In this document: in pieces, positions 7,041 to 13,423 of the stretch | Layout of the letters: each line of letters opens with the position of its first letter | Numbering within the stretch: the first letter of the stretch is position 1 | Assembly: GCA_011525685.1 (NCBI GenBank) | Contig: WYBW01000034.1 | Span: forward strand, 1 to 38,109 | From: Verrucomicrobiia bacterium | GTDB taxonomy: Bacteria; Verrucomicrobiota; Verrucomicrobiia; Limisphaerales; JADLHS01 | Direction of reading: 5' to 3' | Length of the DNA stretch: 38,109 nt | Program-made: the position numbers and the translations under genes | Notes under the pieces: generated by a model | Told to the model about the DNA's origin: nothing | The model's input: only the letters and a program-made list of their open reading frames with translations | Databases searched by the model: none

Positions 7041-8093
7041 TCAGGCCGTGGCCAGCGCGCCGGGCGGTAGATTCGTGAGGCCGCAGGAGTCACACATTCG
7101 CTCGGCCGCGTCGTCCACGGGGCGGAGCAGCAAATCCTCACTGCCGGGGGTGACGCCGAAACGGACACATTCCGTTTCGATGAACGCGCGGGTGAACTCG
7201 GCGAGCGCCTGGAGCGTCGGCTCATTGGTCGCAGCGGCGAGGCGGCGCGTGAAGGCGGGCGTCCAGCGGCCCAAATGTTCGCGGAGGAATTTCTTCTGCG
7301 CGTCCCGGCATTGCGCGAGCTGTTCGCCGTCGAGTTGATGTTCCAGCGCGTAGGCTTCCTTGGCGGCGAGCACGCACATGAATTCCAATTCGAGACAGAT
7401 GTGGTCGTGGCGCTCGCCGGCATCGTCGGCAACTTCGAGGCCGAAGGCGCGGTAGAACGCGGCGAGGTCGGCGAGACGGTGCGGTTGGAAGAGGGGGTCG
7501 GCCTTGAGGTCGCCGTATTCGATTTCGTTGAGTGGACACGAGCCGCGCGCGGCGTGGCCGAAAGTGGCGAGGTAGGCGTTCAGAAATGAATCAAAGCCGG
7601 CGGGCGTGAACGTAGCGCAGACTTCCAGTCTGCTGTGTCGCGGATTTCCAATCCGCGGGCGCTCCAAATGCTCAGGACTTTCGACATTCCCAGTGCCCTG
7701 CCGACTGGAAGTCGGCGAAACGGACGGTTGGAAACCTGCGCTACGATTGCTGGCGATGGCCCAAGCGGACTTCAAACCCTCGTGTGTGGCCGGGTCACAC
7801 AGCCAGGTCCAGCCTTCGGGCGTCGGGTCTTCATAGGCCTTGGCAAGGAAGCGATAGACGAACGAGCGGGCGACCGCGTGGTCGATTGCCGTTTGGAGCG
7901 TCGCCAGATTGCTCGTAGCAGCCCGCGTGAGCCGGCCCTGATCAGATGGAGCGGACTCACGTCCGCTGCTACGGGAATCATCGGCGCAATAGTTGCCGAA
8001 GACCGAGCGTTTAGGCTTATCCGTGCGAGCCGCCCATTCGCCACTCGGCGCTCTCCGTTCCGTGTTCCGCGTTTCTTTAGATTGAGTTGGCAT
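7041..8093 (-). CDS. TorD/DmsD-family molybdoenzyme chaperone (copy 2, carries two repeat insertions)
   Basis: Cytoplasmic chaperone that binds the Tat signal of a molybdoenzyme and guards cofactor insertion. The conserved core is visible after the insertions: FDSFLNAYLATFGH, CPLNEIEYG, then a long helix LELEFMCVLAAKEAYALEHQ typical of TorD/NarJ proteins, and a C-terminal MCDSCG. Two mobile repeats are encoded in frame: the 58-bp element at 7915-7972 (residues about 41-60) and a 133-bp element at 7612-7744 (about 117-161). I chose the ATG at 8093 because a GGAG lies 11 bases upstream; the frame stays open to 8225 without a ribosome site. An FNR-like dyad lies about 100 bases upstream. Whether it serves the frameshifted reductase or the NXR-like enzyme is unknown. 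Confidence 0.75.
   Translation of the reverse strand: MPTQSKETRNTERRAPSGEWAARTDKPKRSVFGNYCADDSRSSGRESAPSDQGRLTRAATSNLATLQTAIDHAVARSFVYRFLAKAYEDPTPEGWTWLCDPATHEGLKSAWAIASNRSAGFQPSVSPTSSRQGTGNVESPEHLERPRIGNPRHSRLEVCATFTPAGFDSFLNAYLATFGHAARGSCPLNEIEYGDLKADPLFQPHRLADLAAFYRAFGLEVADDAGERHDHICLELEFMCVLAAKEAYALEHQLDGEQLAQCRDAQKKFLREHLGRWTPAFTRRLAAATNEPTLQALAEFTRAFIETECVRFGVTPGSEDLLLRPVDDAAERMCDSCGLTNLPPGALATA
7612..7744. repeat. 133-bp GTAG-CTAC four-hairpin element, copy 1 (in a TorD-like gene)
   Basis: Starts GTAGCGCAG and ends CTGCGCTAC. Hairpins in order: CAGACTTCCAGTCTG, GCGGATTTCCAATCCGC, a variable centre, CCGACTGGAAGTCGG, and a slightly mismatched last stem with GGAA loop. It is translated in frame by the chaperone gene. 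Confidence 0.9.
7915..7972. repeat. 58-bp GTAG-CTAC palindromic element (family B)
   Basis: Starts GTAGCAGC and ends GCTGCTAC; the arms GTAGCAGCccGCGTGAG and CTCACGTccGCTGCTAC are inverted copies. It has the border tetranucleotide of the 133-bp family but a different stem sequence, and is in frame in the same chaperone gene. Confidence 0.75.
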
Positions 8094-8193
8094 TATCGGC
8101 TGCTCTCCGCTTCCAGAACTCGTCCCCTCATTGCCACTGCCACAACCGGGGTAAGTCATGCGCACAGAATAACCGCACGCGGCATCGCGGGAT

Positions 8194-8207
8194 TTGACCT
8201 GTGTCAA
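8194..8207. promoter_or_regulatory. FNR/DNR-like dyad TTGAC-N4-GTCAA
   Basis: A perfect TTGACctgtGTCAA palindrome lies in the 159-base gap between the AhpD-like gene and the second TorD gene. It is close to the Crp/Fnr-family consensus TTGAT-N4-ATCAA; the C/G variant is common for Dnr/Nnr-type sites. It may give the last two genes their own promoter. Confidence 0.5.
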
Positions 8208-8252
8208 GGCGGGTGGGAACAGCAACCTAAGCCAACGACCAATCGGTGACGT

Positions 8253-8594
8253 TCACTTCCGCCCCAAGACATCCTCCACCCACGTCAACGCCGCCATCAT
8301 GCTGGGAAAGCCGAGCGTGGTCGTGGCGAGCAAGGCGACGTGGCGGATTTCGTCGGGCGAACAACCGGCGGCCAACGCCCGGCGCGTGTGGCTGTGAACC
8401 GCGCCTTCGCGCCACGCGCCCGTCGCAATGGCCAGTTTGATCAGCGCGCGGGTCTTCGCGTCGAGCGGGCCGGCTTGTTGCGTGGCTTCGCCGAGCGATT
8501 CGTAGGCGCGCATTACGGCGGGATACTTTTTGCCGAATTGCTGGAAGCGGGTCGGGGGCTGGTTTTTCTTCGACAGACGGGATTGGGTTTTCAT
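8253..8594 (-). CDS. Carboxymuconolactone decarboxylase/AhpD-like protein
   Basis: A 113-residue all-helical protein of the CMD family. The signature is WREGAVHSHTRRALAAGCSPDEI: the Glu and His of the active-site helix are present, but the peroxidatic CxxC pair of AhpD is absent (Glu-Gly-Ala-Val instead). This is the YurZ-like subtype of unknown substrate, not a classic peroxidase. The ATG at 8594 is chosen over a TTG nine bases upstream. It is the gene directly after the outer-membrane barrel gene (14-base gap) and is probably co-transcribed. What it contributes to the respiratory operon is not known. Confidence 0.8.
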   Translation of the reverse strand: MKTQSRLSKKNQPPTRFQQFGKKYPAVMRAYESLGEATQQAGPLDAKTRALIKLAIATGAWREGAVHSHTRRALAAGCSPDEIRHVALLATTTLGFPSMMAALTWVEDVLGRK

Positions 8595-8608
8595 GCCGGT
8601 CAACTTGC

Positions 8609-10765
8609 TCAGAAGCGATATTGCACGCCAGCCGAAATCACGTGGGCGTCGAAGTCGTTGTTGCCGCCGGAGGTCTGGTCCTCGGAGTGGAAGTAGGCAT
8701 AGCGCAGCGAGCAGCGCAGATTGCGGTTGATGCGCTGCACCAGGCCGACCGAGATGGCGTGTTCACGGGCGCTCGCACCGTAGGGCACGCTGACCTGGTA
8801 GTTGTCGGGGTCGTAGTTGTCGGCGCGGTAGTAGGAGTAATCGGCGGTCACGTCGGTCTTCGGGCCCAAGGCGTAGCCCGCGCCCAGCGTGGCGAACCAA
8901 TAATCATTCTGTGAATCCTGAACCAGCCCGGGCGTCGCGCTGGAATCACTGACCGGCGTGGTCATTTCATCGAGCACGTAGCTGATGCTGCCTTGCAGGT
9001 AAAGCCGGTCCAGCGGACTCCAGGTGAGGCTTTGGCTGAAGATGTGGGTGTTCAAATCGGCGCTGTCCACCGTGGACAATAGATCCGCGCGGGTCTCCAC
9101 GGTGGAAATCTGGTAATCGTAGCGCGTGACGGAGGTCAGATTCGGCAACGCGCGCCAGGTGAGCCGGATGTTCGCGTCGTGGGTGAAGGAGTCATTCGCG
9201 CGGAGGTAGGCCGGATAGCGGTTGAAGCTGGTCGCGTCATTCGGGGTGGAATCCACGCCGTTGTCGTAGTCCCGGTTGCGTTGCTGATAGTAGTATTGGC
9301 CGGCCAGCGTGAGTTTGCGCGTCGGATACCAGTTTGCACCCACGCTGTATTTCTGGAGAAAACCTTGATAGTCGGTGCTGCGGCGCAAATCCGTGTCCGA
9401 TGGCGCAGAGATCACGTTGGCGTCAACCGGGCGTGATTGCTCGTCGAGATCGCCATCGTCCACTTCCCACTCGCCACGCGCGTAGAAAAGCCAGTTGGTG
9501 AGGCCGGTGTAGCGGACTTCCAGTCGCGGGGCGACCGTGGTCTGGCGGCGGCTGGTGTCCGTGCTCACAAACCCGGTGGCATTGGGGTCGGGAATGATCA
9601 CCCCGCCGAGGTCAATGCCGGACACGACGCCCGGATTGAACGGTTGGTAGAGCGAAACGCCGTCCACTTCCTGATATTGAATCTGCAACGCCGGAATGAT
9701 CGCCAGATGCTTCGTCGGCGAAAACATGAAGCTAAGATTCGCGACTTGCTGGTCCAGTTGGGAACTGCCCGAAAGGTTGATGTAGCCCGGCCCGCGCAAC
9801 ACGGCCGGATCATACACGGGATCAAATTGATCACCGTAAATCCGGCTGCCCGTCAGATCGGTGTCGAGCCGCGTGTAGCTGTAACCGGCGGACAACACGG
9901 TTTGCTTGTTGAACCAGGTGCTGCTCCAGCCGTGGACGTTGAACAGGTCGGATTCGACGCCGTCTTTCTGCGTGACATAGGAGTTGGGCGTGCCGGGAAA
10001 CTGCTGGAGGTTCAGCGAATTATCCCGGTCGGCCATTTCGTAGGTGAGCTTCAATCCGAGGTCAGTCTTGCCGATCTTGTGGGTGATTTCGCCCTCGATG
10101 GTGTCTCGTTCCTCATCGAGGTCGTAAAACGAGGCATTGATGCCACGCGCGCCGTAGGGCGTGTTGACCTGCCCCCAAATGGTAGAGTCCTTCTGTCCGT
10201 CGCGGAAGTCGTGGGTGTATTTGACACGGAGCGTGGGCCAGCCGGGCAGCGTCAGACCGCCTTCCACCCACGCGCTGCCGCGATCCACGAACAATTCGTC
10301 GTCGGCCAGGGGAAACCACAAATTTGCTCCCGGCAGAAAGCCGCCGCTGCCGCTGTAGAAGGTGCGCGACTCTGTGTAGCCAGCGCGGAAGAAGCCACGG
10401 TCCTCGCGGGTGAGGTCGAGCCTCACGCCGTAGTCGTGATAATCAAACAGGCCGTGGCCATCGAGCTTGAGCAGCCACTTGTTGGTGAGCGAGTGCTCGT
10501 AATGAAAATCCGAAACGCCGCCGAAGACGGAGTTGGCGGGCAGACCGACGCGCTGTTGGAACGCCCCTTTATTGCCGTCCACGATTGTTCCGCCCAGCGA
10601 GAGGTTCACCCAGTTGGCAAAGTTCGCGTCGCCTTCGTCGAGTGTGACCGGCGGGGATTTCTCTTCGCTCGCCTCTTCATTGGCCTTGGGTTCGTCCGCG
10701 AACGCCGGACTTGCCAAGCCTCCCGCCAACACGAGCAGCATTGCCCAGCGACGGAGCTGCGTCAT
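8609..10765 (-). CDS. MtrB/PioB/DmsF-like outer-membrane beta-barrel
   Basis: A 718-residue precursor with a signal peptide (MTQLRRWAMLLVLAGG, cleavage after AFA) and a body made of alternating aromatic/polar beta strands ending in YRF, the C-terminal Phe of outer-membrane barrels. Strand-turn patterns such as YYYQQRNRDYDNG and YSYYRADNYDPDNY match the MtrB/PioB decaheme-associated family, about 26 strands by length. These barrels hold an MtrA-type cytochrome and let electrons cross the outer membrane. No N-terminal CxxC is present; the only obvious Cys is near the end. The open frame reaches 10957, but that part is a repeat element (10785-10916), so the ATG at 10765 in front of the signal peptide is the real start. 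It lies 200 bases from the cytochrome gene. Confidence 0.88.
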   Translation of the reverse strand: MTQLRRWAMLLVLAGGLASPAFADEPKANEEASEEKSPPVTLDEGDANFANWVNLSLGGTIVDGNKGAFQQRVGLPANSVFGGVSDFHYEHSLTNKWLLKLDGHGLFDYHDYGVRLDLTREDRGFFRAGYTESRTFYSGSGGFLPGANLWFPLADDELFVDRGSAWVEGGLTLPGWPTLRVKYTHDFRDGQKDSTIWGQVNTPYGARGINASFYDLDEERDTIEGEITHKIGKTDLGLKLTYEMADRDNSLNLQQFPGTPNSYVTQKDGVESDLFNVHGWSSTWFNKQTVLSAGYSYTRLDTDLTGSRIYGDQFDPVYDPAVLRGPGYINLSGSSQLDQQVANLSFMFSPTKHLAIIPALQIQYQEVDGVSLYQPFNPGVVSGIDLGGVIIPDPNATGFVSTDTSRRQTTVAPRLEVRYTGLTNWLFYARGEWEVDDGDLDEQSRPVDANVISAPSDTDLRRSTDYQGFLQKYSVGANWYPTRKLTLAGQYYYQQRNRDYDNGVDSTPNDATSFNRYPAYLRANDSFTHDANIRLTWRALPNLTSVTRYDYQISTVETRADLLSTVDSADLNTHIFSQSLTWSPLDRLYLQGSISYVLDEMTTPVSDSSATPGLVQDSQNDYWFATLGAGYALGPKTDVTADYSYYRADNYDPDNYQVSVPYGASAREHAISVGLVQRINRNLRCSLRYAYFHSEDQTSGGNNDFDAHVISAGVQYRF

Positions 10766-10784
10766 CGCCGCAGGCTGGCCAGTC

Positions 10785-10916
10785 GTAGCGCAGGTTTCCA
10801 ACCTGCTGGATCGCCGATTTCCAATCGGCAGAGCACCTACCAACCCAGTGGCCGTGGCAATTCGCGTGACTTGCGGATTGGAAATCCGCGACACAGCAGA
10901 CTGGAAGTCTGCGCTA
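10785..10916. repeat. 133-bp-family element, copy 2 (between cytochrome and barrel genes)
   Basis: Reverse orientation relative to copy 1. The stems are CAGGTTTCCAACCTG, GCCGATTTCCAATCGGC, GCGGATTGGAAATCCGC and CAGACTGGAAGTCTG. The second stem carries a compensated C-to-T/G-to-A pair change compared with other copies. It fills most of the 200-base gap just upstream of the barrel start codon. Confidence 0.9.
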
Positions 10917-10965
10917 GGAGGGCTGCCCCCGTGTGCGAAATCGAGTCGTGGCTTCATAGGCAGGT

Positions 10966-11763
10966 TCAGTAGCGCAGGGTGGAATTGATTTGCGAACCGT
11001 GAACGGCTTCATGGCAACCCGCCGTCCAGCACGTGCCCTGGCGCAGCAAGGCGCTGTGTGGCATCCCGCCAATCAGCACGCTGCTGTTGGCGTCCTGAAC
11101 GTGGCATTTCAAGCAGAGATTGGCGTTGCGAGCGGTCAACATCTTCGCGTTGACCGTGCCGTGCGGGTTGTGGCAGGTGGCACACCCGTCCCGCATGGCC
11201 TCGTGCTCGAAGGCGAACGGCCCGCGCTGGGCAGCGTGGCACTTGATGCAGGTATCATCGCGCGTCAGCAGCGACTGGCCGCCGGCGAATCCTGCTCCCC
11301 GGTGCGGATCGTGGCAGTCGGTGCAGGAAACCTTGCCCGCCAGCACCGGATGCGAGTGCGGCAGACTGAACTGGCCGCGCTTGTCCAGATGGCAGGCGAA
11401 ACACGTGTCCGCGTTCTTGCGCGGATTGAGAATGGTGTTCAGCGCGCCGCCGCTCTCCACGTGCTTGCTGCCCGGCCCATGACAGGATTCACAACCGGCG
11501 GCGAGCGCGTTCTTGCCCGGCGCTTGCAGGCGCGCGTGGTCGGCCGTGATGAATTCCTTGGTGATCTTTTCGTGGCAATCCACACACTCCTTCGAGCCAA
11601 CATAGGTCGCGCCGGGAATTTGCGGCGGAGCAACAACGAGGCGGTTGGCCGTGGCGCAACTGATGGCGACCACCGCCAGCCCGACGACCGAGCCGAACAG
11701 CAGCACGCGGCGCTGACTCAGCCATGGCTGCAACCGGGCGGAGAATGCAGAGAAGGATTTCAT
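10966..11763 (-). CDS. Eight-heme c-type cytochrome, MtrA/DmsE family
   Basis: A 265-residue periplasmic cytochrome with seven CxxCH motifs (Cys60, 91, 121, 147, 172, 194, 217) and one CxxxxCH motif (C245-WTAG-C250-H251). The final CWTAGCH...HGS segment is characteristic of the DmsE/MtrA group. Known MtrA and DmsE carry ten hemes, so this version is two shorter. The N-terminus has a hydrophobic segment (residues 20-36) ending in AISC, a weak lipobox, so it may be lipid-anchored. It would sit in the barrel encoded by the next gene and pass electrons across the outer membrane. It is 27 bases after the chaperone gene in the operon. Confidence 0.9.
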   Translation of the reverse strand: MKSFSAFSARLQPWLSQRRVLLFGSVVGLAVVAISCATANRLVVAPPQIPGATYVGSKECVDCHEKITKEFITADHARLQAPGKNALAAGCESCHGPGSKHVESGGALNTILNPRKNADTCFACHLDKRGQFSLPHSHPVLAGKVSCTDCHDPHRGAGFAGGQSLLTRDDTCIKCHAAQRGPFAFEHEAMRDGCATCHNPHGTVNAKMLTARNANLCLKCHVQDANSSVLIGGMPHSALLRQGTCWTAGCHEAVHGSQINSTLRY

Positions 11764-11790
11764 GACAAAGAGTGTGGGGCGCGCCTGGTC

Positions 11791-12675
11791 TCAGTTGGCA
11801 TAGGCGGGGACAGGTTGGCCGCGCGAAGGGCCGACGACTGCTTCCAGAGTGGTGAGTTCAGCCTGACAAAACTCCACCGCCAGACTGGCGATGGCCGGGT
11901 AGAGCGGGAGCGTGGCTTTGGCGCGAATCTTCCCGGCGAGGTCGCCCAGCCACGAAAGCACATGGGCTTTGAGAAAGTCGCGCTGCATTTCGCGGGCGCG
12001 GGTTTGCTTGGCGGTGTCCCCCGCGTCACCAAACTCCCGCTCCTTCTCGCACAGGAAGGCGAGGTAGTGAAATTCCAAGCCGATGTGGTCGGGCAGTTCC
12101 TTGAAGTCCCGGCTGATGTCCAGCGCGGCAAACCGATACCACTGCAGCACGTCGAGGGCGGATTGCCCCATCAACAAGCCGGCGACTTCGCGTCCTTCAA
12201 TCTCGCGCGTGTCGCGGAACACGGATTCGTAAGGGGCAACGTATTGCCCGCCGGGCACGAGAAACAGGTTCGTGAACTCCATTCGGGCCGCATGGGAGAA
12301 TTCGTCGAGGCCGGCCTCCGTAGCGCAGACTTCCAGTCTGCTGCATCGCGGATTTCCAATCCGCAGGTCTGTTGAACTTCCAGCATCGCAGGTTTGTCCG
12401 ACTCTCTGCCGACTGGAAGTCGGCGATACAGCAGGTTGGAAACCTGCGCTACAGGCTTCGGCCAGACGCCGAAAGTTCTCCGCGACATCCGGGCTGAACC
12501 ATTCGGCCAGCACCGCTTGAAAGGACTCCTCGCGCAAGTGCGCCAGGAAGTCCGGGCCAGGCTCGGCCAGGAACGCCGCGCTGAGGAAACGGTAAAGGTC
12601 GCGCCGGGCTGAGGCCAGTTCGTCAAGTTCAGCGGCGGCGTCCGCGCCTGGCGGATTGTTCACGAGGGTTTCCAC
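11791..12675 (-). CDS. TorD/DmsD-family molybdoenzyme chaperone (copy 1, carries a repeat insertion)
   Basis: A 294-residue protein from a GTG start. The native parts are an N-terminal helix set (RRDLYRFLSAAFL), MEFTNLFLVPGG, PYESVFRD and the long helix LEFHYLAFLCEKEREFG, all typical of TorD-like chaperones that protect a Tat-exported molybdoenzyme. Residues about 75-119 are encoded by a 133-bp repeat (12320-12452) that keeps the frame open. The insertion falls just before the FxxLF helix, the same point as in the second chaperone. The gene follows the ferredoxin subunit by 9 bases and lies directly downstream of the reductase genes, so its client is probably that reductase. Confidence 0.82.
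   Translation of the reverse strand: METLVNNPPGADAAAELDELASARRDLYRFLSAAFLAEPGPDFLAHLREESFQAVLAEWFSPDVAENFRRLAEACSAGFQPAVSPTSSRQRVGQTCDAGSSTDLRIGNPRCSRLEVCATEAGLDEFSHAARMEFTNLFLVPGGQYVAPYESVFRDTREIEGREVAGLLMGQSALDVLQWYRFAALDISRDFKELPDHIGLEFHYLAFLCEKEREFGDAGDTAKQTRAREMQRDFLKAHVLSWLGDLAGKIRAKATLPLYPAIASLAVEFCQAELTTLEAVVGPSRGQPVPAYAN
12320..12452. repeat. 133-bp GTAG-CTAC element, copy 3 (in a TorD-like gene)
   Basis: All four hairpins are perfect: CAGACTTCCAGTCTG, GCGGATTTCCAATCCGC, GCCGACTGGAAGTCGGC and CAGGTTGGAAACCTG. It has the same orientation relative to the host gene as copy 1 and yields the same peptide start (SAGFQPAVSPTSSRQ). Confidence 0.92.
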
Positions 12676-12684
12676 AGGCGTTGC

Positions 12685-13209
12685 TCAACTGGGCATGACG
12701 AACTTGATGTTGGGTTTGGTCAGCGCGGGGTCGTGCATATCTGCCGGTCGCGCGCCGGTCGTTCCCGTGAAGTCCGGGACGAACGTGATCGCGCCCGTCA
12801 GGCACGTTGCGGCGCAGGCCGGAATGAGGCCCGCGTCAAGCCGATGCACGCACATGGTGCATTTGCTGACCTTGCCGGTGTCCGTGTCAATGCGCGGCGC
12901 GCCGTAGGGACAGGCGAACGTGCAGTAGCGGCAACCGTTGCACTTGCTCTGGTCAATCAGCACCACGCCGTCGGCTCGCTTCGTGATCGCGCCGGTGGGG
13001 CACGACTTGAGGCAGGCGGGCTGGTCGCAATGGTGGCAGGAGAGCGAGATGAACTCCCGCTTCACGGCGGGGAATGTGCCGGATTCCCGCATGATGACGG
13101 TGCGCCAGTCCGTGCGCAGCGGGGTGCGGTTCTCGGCCTTGCAGGCCACGTAGCAGGCGTGGCAGCCGATGCACTTGGTCAGGTCAATGATCCATCCCAC
13201 TTTTGGCAT
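12685..13209 (-). CDS. Four-cluster ferredoxin subunit of molybdoenzyme (DmsB/PsrB-like)
   Basis: A 174-residue iron-sulfur protein with four cysteine groups for four [4Fe-4S] clusters: CIGCHACYVAC near the N-terminus, CHHCDQPACLKSCP, CNGCRYCTFACP, and CTMCVHRLDAG...CAATC. This is the electron-transfer beta subunit that docks on the catalytic subunit encoded upstream. It has no signal peptide and would be co-exported with the Tat-carrying catalytic subunit. No NrfD/DmsC membrane-anchor gene follows; the next genes are a chaperone, a multiheme cytochrome and a barrel, so electrons are probably exchanged with the cytochromes. Confidence 0.92.
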   Translation of the reverse strand: MPKVGWIIDLTKCIGCHACYVACKAENRTPLRTDWRTVIMRESGTFPAVKREFISLSCHHCDQPACLKSCPTGAITKRADGVVLIDQSKCNGCRYCTFACPYGAPRIDTDTGKVSKCTMCVHRLDAGLIPACAATCLTGAITFVPDFTGTTGARPADMHDPALTKPNIKFVMPS

Positions 13210-13256
13210 AATCGTATTCTTTCGTTGGAGCGGTTAAGCCGCGCGGTTTTCCAGGA

Positions 13257-13389
13257 GTAGCGCAGACTTCCAGTCTGCTGTGTCGCGGATTTCCAATCCG
13301 CAGGATTCAAGAACTTCCAACGCCGATTGTTTGCGCGGTGCGTTGCCGACTGGAAGTCGGCGATACCGCAGGTTGGAAACCTGCGCTAC
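13257..13389. repeat. 133-bp GTAG-CTAC element, copy 4 (between catalytic and ferredoxin genes)
   Basis: Same orientation and stem set as copy 3, with four intact hairpins. It occupies most of the 214-base gap between the ferredoxin start and the catalytic subunit stop. Confidence 0.92.
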
Positions 13390-13423
13390 GGTAAGGTCGT
13401 TCGCTTGCATCGCAACGGCAGGT

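Noticed and set aside
10766..10957. N-terminal extension of the barrel protein
   Set aside because: It is translation of a repeat element; the signal peptide begins at the ATG at 10765.
9437..10972. A 511-residue plus-strand open frame
   Set aside because: Antisense to the beta-barrel gene, caused by high GC at third positions; no domain visible.
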